The notes under the pieces were generated by a model. The model made no database searches and was not told the origin of the DNA. It saw nothing but the letters and a program-made list of their open reading frames with translations. Source: Puniceibacterium confluentis (GTDB taxonomy: Bacteria > Pseudomonadota > Alphaproteobacteria > Rhodobacterales > Rhodobacteraceae). Taken from it: a DNA stretch of 64,000 nucleotides. The stretch is taken from assembly GCF_007923445.1 (NCBI RefSeq), contig NZ_VOJI01000007.1, positions 62,001 through 126,000 on the forward strand, written 5' to 3'. Position 1 is the stretch's first letter. Each line of letters opens with the position of its first letter. Below are positions 8,809 to 16,596 of this stretch, piece by piece. Position numbers and translations under genes: made by a program.

Positions 8809-9774
8809 TTATTTGTATTCGATGATGCGCATCGGCGCACGGGCCAGACGGCGCAGGTGAAACCGCGCCATGCCCAGCAGATTGGGAAATTTCGACAGCA
8901 CCAGCAGTACGCCCAGCTTCAGTGCGTCGCCCGGCGGCACGCCGTCACGGCGCAGCCCCTGTACCGAGCGGACATAGTTCAGCTCGTACAGCCCCAGCAC
9001 CAGCAGTGGCAGCCACCAGACCAGCACACCGGACAACAGGACGGCCAGTGGCAGGGCAAAGCCATAGAACAGTACGCGGCGGCGTTCCGTGACAAAATAC
9101 TCGGGATGCAGATAGCCGACCTGGGCAAAGCCGTGGCCGGTGCGCACCGCGCGCTGCCACCACTGCCCAAAGCTCTGCATGTCGGCATCATGCCGGGTCA
9201 TCGCCAGCGGCAGCCGTTCCAGCCGCCAGCCCGCCTTGCGCAGACGGGTGCAGAATTCATCGTCTTCGGCGGCGATCACCGTGGGGTCGAACCCGCCCAC
9301 CTGCCGGAACGCTGCGGTGCGCACCAGCATGTCGCCGCCACAGGCCAGGATCTCGCCTGCCGGGCGGTGCCATTCCCAGTCGCAGATGCGGTTGTAGGGG
9401 GTCGCCCCCGGGTTGATCTCGCTTCGCCAGCCGGTGACCATGCCGACCTGCGGATGTGCCTCGAGATGCGCGCGCCCGGCGTGGATCCAGCCCGGTTCCA
9501 GCACGCAATCGCCGTCGATGAACTGCACCAGATCGGGACTGTCGCCTTCGAGCGCCGCGAAACCGGCGTTGCGCGCCCGCGCGGCGGTAAAGGGCTGCGA
9601 CAGGTCGAGCAGCACCACCTCGGCCCCGGCGGCCCGGGCGGCATCGACGCTGCCATCCCCGGACCCTGAATCCACGTAAATCATCCGCCGGGCCTGACCC
9701 TGCACCGCGCCAAGCGCCGCAACCAGCCGGGCGCCCTCGTTCCGTCCGATCAGAACCACGTCGACCGTGCTCAT
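8809..9774 (-). CDS. Glycosyltransferase family 2
   Basis: The 321-residue protein is an inverting GT-A glycosyltransferase predicted to add a sugar during repeat-unit assembly on the cytoplasmic face of the membrane. It shows an N-terminal nucleotide-sugar fold (IGRNEGARL, VDSGSGDGS), DGD as the metal-binding DxD motif (87-89) and an acceptor region with AEDDEFCTRL. A hydrophobic hairpin at ~235-270 should anchor it to the inner membrane. Its ATG overlaps the stop of the upstream GT4 gene (ATGA, 9771-9774), indicating translational coupling. Confidence 0.9.
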   Translation of the reverse strand: MSTVDVVLIGRNEGARLVAALGAVQGQARRMIYVDSGSGDGSVDAARAAGAEVVLLDLSQPFTAARARNAGFAALEGDSPDLVQFIDGDCVLEPGWIHAGRAHLEAHPQVGMVTGWRSEINPGATPYNRICDWEWHRPAGEILACGGDMLVRTAAFRQVGGFDPTVIAAEDDEFCTRLRKAGWRLERLPLAMTRHDADMQSFGQWWQRAVRTGHGFAQVGYLHPEYFVTERRRVLFYGFALPLAVLLSGVLVWWLPLLVLGLYELNYVRSVQGLRRDGVPPGDALKLGVLLVLSKFPNLLGMARFHLRRLARAPMRIIEYK

Positions 9775-11021
9775 GGCGCTGCCCGCACGGGGCGTTTGCC
9801 CGGTGGCTTGCGCCCGGCCGCAGCGGCGCGGAACAGCTCCGACAGCCAGGCTGCCTCGGTTTCGGAATCATAGTCCGTGGCGACCCGCGCCCGGCCCATC
9901 TGCCCCATGCGTCGGCGCAGGTCCGCGTCACCCAGCACCCGGAGCAGTGCGTCGCGCAGCGCGGCAGCATCGCCGGGCGCCACCAGCAGGCCGCTTTCAC
10001 CGTCGCGCACCAGTTCCGGCACCCCGGCGATGCGGGTGGTGACCACCGTCACTTCGGCGGCCATCGCCTCCATCAGCACCACCGGCACCCCTTCGGCAAA
10101 GCTGGGCAGCACAAAGATGTCGGTGCTGCGCAGGGCTTCGGTCACTTCCGCCTGCGACCTGTATCCCAGAAATGCGGTCCGCTCCGCCACCCCAAGTGCC
10201 TGTGCATGCTGTTCCAGTGCCGCCCGCTCGGGTCCGTCGCCGATCAGGGTCAGCCGCAGGTCGGGACAGGCCGCCGTCAGCCCGGCCAGGGCTTCGAGCA
10301 GCACCGGCACGCCCTTGACCCCGGCCAGCCGCCCGACAAACAGCAGCCGGGTGCCGTCGCGGGCACCGGCGCCATAGCGGGCGGGGGACACGGCGCAATG
10401 CACCACGGCGAACCGGTCCCAGTGCGCGGGGGCGGCAAAACACATCAGCTGGGCACGGGCAAAGTCGCTGATGCAGGCGACAAAGCTGGCCCGCGCCGCC
10501 TTTTCATCGATGCGCCAGTGGTGCGGTTCGAAAAAGATGTCCGGCCCGTGGATGGTAAAGGAATAGCGGATGCCCGACAGTGCACCGGCCAGCATCGCCA
10601 CGGTGCAGGAGGCCTTGGCGATGTGGTTGTGCAGATGGTCTATGCCCTGTCGCGCGAGTTCGTCGGCCAGCACCCCGGCTTCGGCGAAATAGATCAGCTG
10701 ATAGACCCGTCCGCGCAGCCCCCTGGGGGCGGTGCGCCAGGCCAGCGCCAGCGCGCGGAAATACCGCCCGGGATCGCGCAGCCAGCGGCCATGTGCCCGC
10801 AGGGCCCGTCGCGCGTCCTTCAGCGCCTCGAGCACATGAAAGGTGCCGGCCTGCTCGCTGCGTTGTTCCGGGCCGACCAGATGTTCCGGCCCGGTGCGGC
10901 GGATCGAACAGGTCAGCACCTCGTGCCCAAGAGCGCGCAGGCAGGCCACCTCGCGCTGGATGAAGGTGTCCGAGGCGCGCGGATACTCGCCGGTCAGGTA
11001 GGCGATCTTTGGCAGGTTCAT
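9771..11021 (-). CDS. Glycosyltransferase family 4
   Basis: The 416-residue GT-B glycosyltransferase begins MNLPKIAYLTGEYPRASDTF, typical of exopolysaccharide GT4 enzymes. The donor-binding half contains FVGRLAGVKG (228-237) and the EX7E motif (E310, E318). The start at 11021 is chosen because it forms an ATGA overlap with the upstream epimerase stop. The open frame extends further upstream, but that part overlaps the epimerase gene and shows no GT features. It lies in the tightly coupled run 13116-8809, where neighbouring genes overlap by four bases. Confidence 0.9.
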   Translation of the reverse strand: MNLPKIAYLTGEYPRASDTFIQREVACLRALGHEVLTCSIRRTGPEHLVGPEQRSEQAGTFHVLEALKDARRALRAHGRWLRDPGRYFRALALAWRTAPRGLRGRVYQLIYFAEAGVLADELARQGIDHLHNHIAKASCTVAMLAGALSGIRYSFTIHGPDIFFEPHHWRIDEKAARASFVACISDFARAQLMCFAAPAHWDRFAVVHCAVSPARYGAGARDGTRLLFVGRLAGVKGVPVLLEALAGLTAACPDLRLTLIGDGPERAALEQHAQALGVAERTAFLGYRSQAEVTEALRSTDIFVLPSFAEGVPVVLMEAMAAEVTVVTTRIAGVPELVRDGESGLLVAPGDAAALRDALLRVLGDADLRRRMGQMGRARVATDYDSETEAAWLSELFRAAAAGRKPPGKRPVRAAP

Positions 11022-11989
11022 CGCTCGCCCTCGGCAATTGCCTTGGCGAAAAGAACCTCGAAGGACCGTGCCTGTCGCCCGCCCAGGGTCCGGCGCATCC
11101 GGCGGTTCGAGTATTCCAGCGGCATCATCCGCGCCCGCAGCACCGGTTCGCGCAACAGACCCGGCAGCCGGTCCGCCATTGGCGCCAGCGCCCGTGCGAC
11201 GGGAACCAGCAGTTTCCAGGGCAGGGGGATCATCCGCCGTGGCCAGCCCGAGCGGCGCATTGCCATCAGGAACCGGGAGCGGTCGGGCAGATCGTCGTCC
11301 AGAATGTTCAGCGCCTGCACGCCGCCCGGATCGGTGTTCGCGCCCAGAACCAGTGCCCAGCCGACCCGGTTCACATGCACCACCGGAACAGCACCGCTGG
11401 TGCCGATTCTCACCAGCAGCGGCCCGAGCCCGACGCCAAGATGCGCATTCCACAACCGGTCGGGCCCGAAGACCGCGCCGGGCCGCATCAGCCAGAGGCC
11501 AAAGCCGTCCTGCGCCGCCGCCGCCCGGCACAGATCCTCCTGCGCCAGCTTGCCCGCGACATAGGCGTCGCGCGGGGTGGTCTCGGGCGGGCAGTCCTCG
11601 GTCAGGGTCGCGCCGGGCGCCAGCGTCATGGTGTCATAGACCGCGATCGAGCTGACCAGCACCAGCCGCCGCACCTTGCTGCCCTTCATCGCGGCCAGCA
11701 CCGCGCTGGTGCCGCCCACGGAATCGGCGGTGTGTGCGGCGGCGTCGCCGCCCAGGTGCGCTGCGGCATGGACCACCGCGTCGACGCCGGTCATGGCGTC
11801 CCGCAGGATGGTGACGGCATCGGGCGCCGAAAGATCGCAGCGCAGTACGGTGATCCCGCTGTCCCGCGCCCAGATCCGGGGGGGCGAAGACCGGACCACG
11901 GCGACCACCGGCAGGCCTTTTTCCCGCGCTTCGCGCACCGTGGCCTGGCCGATGAACCCGGCCGCCCCGGTGATCAGAATCCGGTTCAT
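11018..11989 (-). CDS. NAD-dependent epimerase/dehydratase (extended SDR)
   Basis: The 323-residue nucleotide-sugar-type SDR has ITGAAGFIGQA at 6-16, a Ser at about 114 and YVAGK (Tyr143, Lys147) as the catalytic pair. It is predicted to epimerise or reduce a sugar for the exopolysaccharide. The start at 11989 gives an ATGA overlap with the upstream MocA gene. An in-frame ATG three codons earlier (11998) is the alternative. It has the same type of architecture as the second half of the fusion at 6689-8797. Confidence 0.88.
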   Translation of the reverse strand: MNRILITGAAGFIGQATVREAREKGLPVVAVVRSSPPRIWARDSGITVLRCDLSAPDAVTILRDAMTGVDAVVHAAAHLGGDAAAHTADSVGGTSAVLAAMKGSKVRRLVLVSSIAVYDTMTLAPGATLTEDCPPETTPRDAYVAGKLAQEDLCRAAAAQDGFGLWLMRPGAVFGPDRLWNAHLGVGLGPLLVRIGTSGAVPVVHVNRVGWALVLGANTDPGGVQALNILDDDLPDRSRFLMAMRRSGWPRRMIPLPWKLLVPVARALAPMADRLPGLLREPVLRARMMPLEYSNRRMRRTLGGRQARSFEVLFAKAIAEGER

Positions 11990-13116
11990 TTCGCCCATGG
12001 CATCGGCTCCATCGGATCGCAGCGGGTGGTCATGGCCTGTGCCCCGGCATGGTCTCCGGCGTTCTGGATCGCCAGGGTCACTTCTGTCAGGTGCAGCGCC
12101 ATGTCGTTGGACAGCCGACAGGGGCGACCCTCTGACTGTGCGTCCAGCATTTCGGCCGGTCCCAGCATGAAATTCATCGCCGCCGCGCCCCAGCGTCCGA
12201 CTTTGGGATGGGTTGGTCCCTTCAGCCGCAGCCGACGCGGAAAGGGGTGTTCCAGCAGCCGTCGCCGCAGGGTCAGCCGCCGGGCAAAGCGCACCCTTGC
12301 CGCATTGTCCCAGGCCGCATCGACGCTGAGCACGCCTGCGTCGCCGGTGATGCGGATCTGGTGATTGTGCGGCGCGACGATCGAGCAGGTCAGGCGCGTC
12401 ACCGGGCCGTTTTCAAAAAACAGTGTCGCGACGGAAAAGTCGGGCGCCATCACGCCTTCGGCGGCGTCACACTTGCGCGGCACCACTTCGGCCGAGGCAG
12501 CAACAACGGTGCGGACCGATCCGAACCAGGCGATCAGCCACCCGAGGTAGTATCCCGCATGTTCCAGCGTGCAGCCGACCCGGAATTCATCGACATAGGG
12601 CCAGGGCGCCCCGGTTTCCGACAGCCATTTGCGGTAGGCCGCCTGCGGGATGAACCCGTCGTCGAGTTCGGCATAGACCAGTCGCGGCGTGCCGGCGATC
12701 CCGTGGCGCAATGCATGGCCCAATGTCTGCGCGGCTTCGCCCAGAACCGAGCAGGGGGCGGAGGCAAGCATCAGCCCGCGGTCCGCCGCCAGGGCGTGCA
12801 ACGCGCGTGCCTGCCCCAGGTCCATGGCCAGCGGCTTTTCCGAATAGACCGACAGGCCGGCCATCAGACAGGCGCGGTTGATGGCGTAATGCGCCGCCGG
12901 GTTGGTCAGGTTCAACACAATGCCGTCACGCGGCTGGTCCGCCAGCACGGCGTCCAGACTGGCCTTGGCAGGAAGTTTCCAGTGGCGGCAGAAGGTCGCG
13001 AGCCGCGCGCTGTCCTGGTCGTAGACACCACAGACCCTGATCCCCGGCATCACCGCCAGCGAGCGCATGTAGAGATCCGCGACAAAGCCGCAGCCGATCA
13101 GGGATATCTGCTTCAT
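11986..13116 (-). CDS. Gfo/Idh/MocA family oxidoreductase
   Basis: The 376-residue NAD(P)-dependent sugar dehydrogenase has a Rossmann start (SLIGCGFVADLYM) and the EKP motif at 93-95. It is the first gene of the minus-strand run that ends at 6689. Its ribosome-binding site is weak (a GGAC about 6 bases before the ATG at 13116). The frame stays open further upstream, but that extension covers the AT-rich promoter region and has no domain. It probably works with the adjacent SDR. The sugar substrate is unknown. Confidence 0.88.
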   Translation of the reverse strand: MKQISLIGCGFVADLYMRSLAVMPGIRVCGVYDQDSARLATFCRHWKLPAKASLDAVLADQPRDGIVLNLTNPAAHYAINRACLMAGLSVYSEKPLAMDLGQARALHALAADRGLMLASAPCSVLGEAAQTLGHALRHGIAGTPRLVYAELDDGFIPQAAYRKWLSETGAPWPYVDEFRVGCTLEHAGYYLGWLIAWFGSVRTVVAASAEVVPRKCDAAEGVMAPDFSVATLFFENGPVTRLTCSIVAPHNHQIRITGDAGVLSVDAAWDNAARVRFARRLTLRRRLLEHPFPRRLRLKGPTHPKVGRWGAAAMNFMLGPAEMLDAQSEGRPCRLSNDMALHLTEVTLAIQNAGDHAGAQAMTTRCDPMEPMPWAK

Positions 13117-13441
13117 GCGCGCGTCCGGGTCCGATGCGGGCGACACCGGTGCACGGTGCAGGGACGGGCCCGCGGGCCCGGGTTCCTGCGGTACAAAGGG
13201 ATGCCATGAATGTTCGTCATCCTGCCTCGGTTTCTCAGAATCGCGCGCTCCTGCAAGGCCTGTTTTAGACGCAAAAACGTGGCGCGAATTTGTCAGAACA
13301 TTAGAAACACCTTGGTTTCTGGCCGATCCGGTAGACAATGCAAGACTGTTGCCGGGGATCGTACACAGTTTCGCGCGCAATAACGCATTTCGCTTCTGTG
13401 CGCGGGCATCTTTGCGGTAGAAATGTGGCAAGAGAGGGACC
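13117..13441. other. Divergent promoter region of the exopolysaccharide locus
   Basis: These 325 bases lie between the minus-strand MocA run and the plus-strand WecG-like gene. The stretch ~13260-13420 is clearly richer in A+T than its surroundings and should hold both promoters. It contains the inverted repeat listed at 13303-13320. No gene is supported here. Confidence 0.6.
13303..13320. promoter_or_regulatory. Inverted repeat AGAAAC-N6-GTTTCT, possible operator
   Basis: Perfect 6-bp arms with a 6-base spacer lie in the AT-rich middle of a divergent promoter region. No T-run follows, so it is more operator-like than terminator-like. The binding protein is unknown. Confidence 0.35.
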
Positions 13442-14206
13442 ATGGATCTTTTTATCAAATCTCAGCGCATCCACATCAACGTGCCCAGCTGGGCCGCTCT
13501 TGAGGAACGCGTGGCCGACAGGCTCGCCCGCCGCGAAGGCTTTGCCCTTGCCACCATCAACCTCGATCATCTGGTCAAGCTGCGCACCTCGGACACGTTC
13601 CGCGCCGCCTATGCCCGCCACGATCTCGTTGTTGCGGACGGCAATCCGATCGTCTGGATGTCCGAACTGGCCGGCAAGCCGGTCGAGCTGATACCCGGTT
13701 CCGACGCGATCCTGCCGCTGGCGCGGATTGCGGCCCGTCAGGGGGTCTCACTGGCGTTGGTCGGCAGCACCGAAGAGTCGCTCTCCGCCTCGTCCGACTA
13801 TCTGACGGACAAGGTGCCGGGACTGAAGATCGCCGTGCGGGTGTCGCCGCCCTTCGGGTTTGACCCGCAGGGCGCCGCGGCCCGCGATGTGCTGCGCCAG
13901 GTCGAGGAGTCGGGCGCCGGTCTGTGCTTTATCGCCCTGGGTGCCCCCAAGCAGGAAATGCTGGCGGCGCTGGGCCGCGAGATCACGCCGGGCGTCGGCT
14001 ATGCCTCGATCGGCGCCGGTCTCGATTTCTTTGCCGGAACACAGGCGCGGGCGCCGCTCTGGGCGCGGCAGCTGGCCATGGAATGGCTCTGGCGGGCCCT
14101 GTCCAGCCCGCGTCGGCTCGGGCCGCGTTACCTGCGCTGCATGGCGATCCTGCCGCGGGAAATGGCCAATGCGCTGATGCAGCGGCTGTCGGCAAGACAC
14201 ACCTGA
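13442..14206 (+). CDS. WecG/TagA/CpsF-family glycosyltransferase (GT26)
   Basis: The 254-residue protein belongs to the family that transfers N-acetylmannosamine(uronic acid) or related sugars to undecaprenyl-linked acceptors. Signatures are TINLDHL (39-45), VVADGNPIVW (63-72), PGSD (85-88) and the LGAPKQE block (166-172). The C-terminal ~50 residues are basic and amphipathic, as expected for peripheral membrane attachment. AAGAGAGGGACC before the ATG gives a ribosome-binding site. It is transcribed divergently from the MocA-epimerase run. Confidence 0.9.
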   Translation: MDLFIKSQRIHINVPSWAALEERVADRLARREGFALATINLDHLVKLRTSDTFRAAYARHDLVVADGNPIVWMSELAGKPVELIPGSDAILPLARIAARQGVSLALVGSTEESLSASSDYLTDKVPGLKIAVRVSPPFGFDPQGAAARDVLRQVEESGAGLCFIALGAPKQEMLAALGREITPGVGYASIGAGLDFFAGTQARAPLWARQLAMEWLWRALSSPRRLGPRYLRCMAILPREMANALMQRLSARHT

Positions 14207-14251
14207 CCCCGGGCACTGCCGTCACGATGCCGCCCCGGGGCGGTGTGCGGC

Positions 14252-15034
14252 TTATTCCTCGGGGCGCAGCAGCCGCGGCCTTGGCCCGGCACGCAGCAGG
14301 ACCAGATCGCGCAGGCGTCCTTTCAGGCCCCGGGGCGGCAGGATTTCGCGGTCCTGTTCGAACACGGCGCCGTTCAGTCCGGCCTCGCAGCGCAGCCCCA
14401 GTTCGACGCCCCAGCGCGCGGCCAGCGCCGGGTCCAGCCCGTCGCTGATGCCCATGCGGGTGCGCAGCATTCCGGGCATCCAGTCGCCGATCACGATGCC
14501 GGGAAACCTGTCACCCAGATCCGCCACCAACGCCCGGGTCAGAACCCGTGCCGCGCCCTTGGACACCGCATAGGCGGATGAGGTCGGCAGCGGTGCAATA
14601 TCCGCAAATGTCGCGACATTGACGATGCGCCCGCGCCCGCGTTCGACCATGCCCGCCAGCGCGGCGTGTGAACAGGCGACCATCCCGCCGAGATTGCTTT
14701 CGACCGTCGCCATAAAGCTTTCCGGCGTCTCGGCGAGAAAGTCCCGGCGCGGATAGACGGCCGCATTGTTGAACAGCAGCGCCACCGGGCCGTGCGCCTC
14801 GGCAATCTGCGCAAAGGTGCTGCGCACCTGGCCGGATCTGCCCACATCCAGTGCCATCGGGTGAAACCGCCGCTTCCGGGTCAGCGCCTGGGTTTCCTCG
14901 AGCGCGGCGCTGCGCCGTCCCAGACCCACCACGTCAAAGCCCAGCGCCACCAGCCGCAGCGCCAGGGCGCGCCCCAGACCCGAGCCTGCGCCGGTGACAA
15001 CCGCCACGCCATCGTCCGGGGTCAGTCTGCTCAT
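14252..15034 (-). CDS. Short-chain dehydrogenase/reductase
   Basis: The 260-residue classical SDR has TGAGSGLG (14-21), NNAA (89-92) and YAVSK (Tyr155, Lys159). Thr142 stands where the catalytic Ser usually lies. It overlaps the GMC oxidoreductase gene by four bases and probably works in sequence with it on the same sugar or lipid-linked sugar. It is the last gene of a coupled three-gene run that starts with the acyltransferase. Confidence 0.88.
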   Translation of the reverse strand: MSRLTPDDGVAVVTGAGSGLGRALALRLVALGFDVVGLGRRSAALEETQALTRKRRFHPMALDVGRSGQVRSTFAQIAEAHGPVALLFNNAAVYPRRDFLAETPESFMATVESNLGGMVACSHAALAGMVERGRGRIVNVATFADIAPLPTSSAYAVSKGAARVLTRALVADLGDRFPGIVIGDWMPGMLRTRMGISDGLDPALAARWGVELGLRCEAGLNGAVFEQDREILPPRGLKGRLRDLVLLRAGPRPRLLRPEE

Positions 15035-16596
15035 CGTCCCTCTTCCAGTATCACGTCGGCCACCCGCAGTGCGTTGGCGGCGATGGTCAGGCTTGGGTTC
15101 ACACCCATCGAAGTTGGCATGAAAGAGGCGTCAACGACAAAAAGATTGTCGATCTCATGGCTGCGGCAGTCGCGGTCGAGCACCGAAGTGCGCGGATCCT
15201 GCCCAAAGCGCAGCGTCCCGCAGGGGTGGCCATAGTTCAGCTCGGGCCCAACCCCGAGGAACGCCGTCCGGCTGCCCCGGAACGCCCGTTTGATCGCCCG
15301 GCGGAAGGCGCGGCGCCGCCGCAGAAGTTCGGGGTGGAAATCATAGGCAAAGCTCAGCCGGTCGGGGTGATCGCGGTCCCAGGTGACGCGGTTGTCGCGA
15401 TAGGGCAGGTCCTCCATCAGGCCGACAAAGATCTTGGCCTGACCAAAGAACCGGGCGGCCATGGCTGCCGGAATGCGCGTCAACGGGCGCAGCGCCCGGA
15501 CCCGGCGCAGGGCGGACCGTTCGAGCATGTTGTTGAGATAGAACACGATCTCTCCATAGGCGGCGTCGATACCCATCGCCTGTACCGTGCCGAACCTCTG
15601 TCCTTTCTGGTGATAGAGGTCACGCAGCGAAATCGCCTTGGACGGACCGCCCGCCGGAGTGCCGCGTTTCGGCCAGATGGCCAGCATCTCGTTCAGGTGG
15701 AACATCAGGTTCCGCCCCACCATGCCGCTGCCATTGCCGGCGCCTTCGGGCCAGACCTCGGTGGCCGACGCCAGCAGCAGGCGCGGCGAATTCAGCGCAC
15801 CGGCAGCGAGGACATAGCGGTGCGCACGAAAGGTCAGGACCTTGCCGTCGTGGACGGCCTCGACCCCGTCGATCTGATGCCCGGCCCCGAGCAGGCGGCG
15901 GACTTCGCAGTTGTCCAGCAGGGTTGCGCCCGCAGCCAGCGCCGGTTCCACCCCGGCAGAGCGGCCGTCCATCTTGCAGGGCAACGGGCATTTGCGCCCG
16001 AGACAGCTTTGGCAACCGGGCAGCCGTTCGATGGCGGCATGCAGGTGATAGGGATGCAGCCCGCCGGTCTGAAACGCCATGAACAGCGACCGGTCGGCGG
16101 GCGACATCTCGGGCGGTGCCCGCAATGGCCCGGGCGGCTCTGCGGACAGGGGATCGGGCGTGCCCGACAGGCGGTAGAGCAACGCCGCGCGATCGTACCA
16201 GGGCAACATGGCGTCATAGCCCACCGGCCAGCCTCCGGTCGGGTGCGGGCGCGGTTCGGAGGTATCCAGATCGTGCCGCTCGGGGCGCTCCAGCGTCGCG
16301 GCGTAGAACACGGACGACCCGCCGACGCCCGATCCCAGCGGGGCGTAGAACGACGCCTCACGTCCATTGATCGTCGCATGCACCGGGTCGGGCCAGTAGC
16401 CGCGCGCCAACCGGGCTTCGGGGACAAAGATCGCATCGCTCAGACCCTGGGCTTCGGTCCGGTAGCCTGTGGGGCCCTTTTCCAGAAACAGCACCCTCTG
16501 CCCGGCCTCTGCCAATGCCCGGCCCAGTGTGCCGCCGCCGATCCCGGTGCCGATGACGATCACGTCCCACCTGGTCTCGGTCAGCGGATGGCTCAT
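15031..16596 (-). CDS. GMC-family FAD-dependent oxidoreductase
   Basis: The 521-residue flavoprotein has an N-terminal dinucleotide fold (VIVIGTGIGGGTLG, 13-26), an FAD region and a C-terminal GMC signature (VVDASFMPTSMGVNPSLTIAANALR). A Cys-rich stretch near residues 195-208 (GCQSCLGRKCPLPCK) has spacing C-x2-C-x4-C-x3-C, as in a subset of GMC enzymes that may hold a metal or cluster. It likely oxidises a sugar or alcohol hydroxyl. Four-base overlaps on both sides, with the SDR and with the acyltransferase, indicate one translationally coupled unit. The acceptor and substrate are unknown. Confidence 0.9.
   Translation of the reverse strand: MSHPLTETRWDVIVIGTGIGGGTLGRALAEAGQRVLFLEKGPTGYRTEAQGLSDAIFVPEARLARGYWPDPVHATINGREASFYAPLGSGVGGSSVFYAATLERPERHDLDTSEPRPHPTGGWPVGYDAMLPWYDRAALLYRLSGTPDPLSAEPPGPLRAPPEMSPADRSLFMAFQTGGLHPYHLHAAIERLPGCQSCLGRKCPLPCKMDGRSAGVEPALAAGATLLDNCEVRRLLGAGHQIDGVEAVHDGKVLTFRAHRYVLAAGALNSPRLLLASATEVWPEGAGNGSGMVGRNLMFHLNEMLAIWPKRGTPAGGPSKAISLRDLYHQKGQRFGTVQAMGIDAAYGEIVFYLNNMLERSALRRVRALRPLTRIPAAMAARFFGQAKIFVGLMEDLPYRDNRVTWDRDHPDRLSFAYDFHPELLRRRRAFRRAIKRAFRGSRTAFLGVGPELNYGHPCGTLRFGQDPRTSVLDRDCRSHEIDNLFVVDASFMPTSMGVNPSLTIAANALRVADVILEEGR

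Noticed and set aside
6779-8860. 693-codon plus-strand open frame opposite the MocA-SDR fusion
   Set aside because: Mirror of a well-supported gene, with low-complexity translation and no recognisable domain.
14207-14251. CCCCGGG repeats between the WecG-like gene and the SDR as a terminator
   Set aside because: The possible stem is only seven bases with a loop of about 25 bases and no T-run, so it is not convincing.
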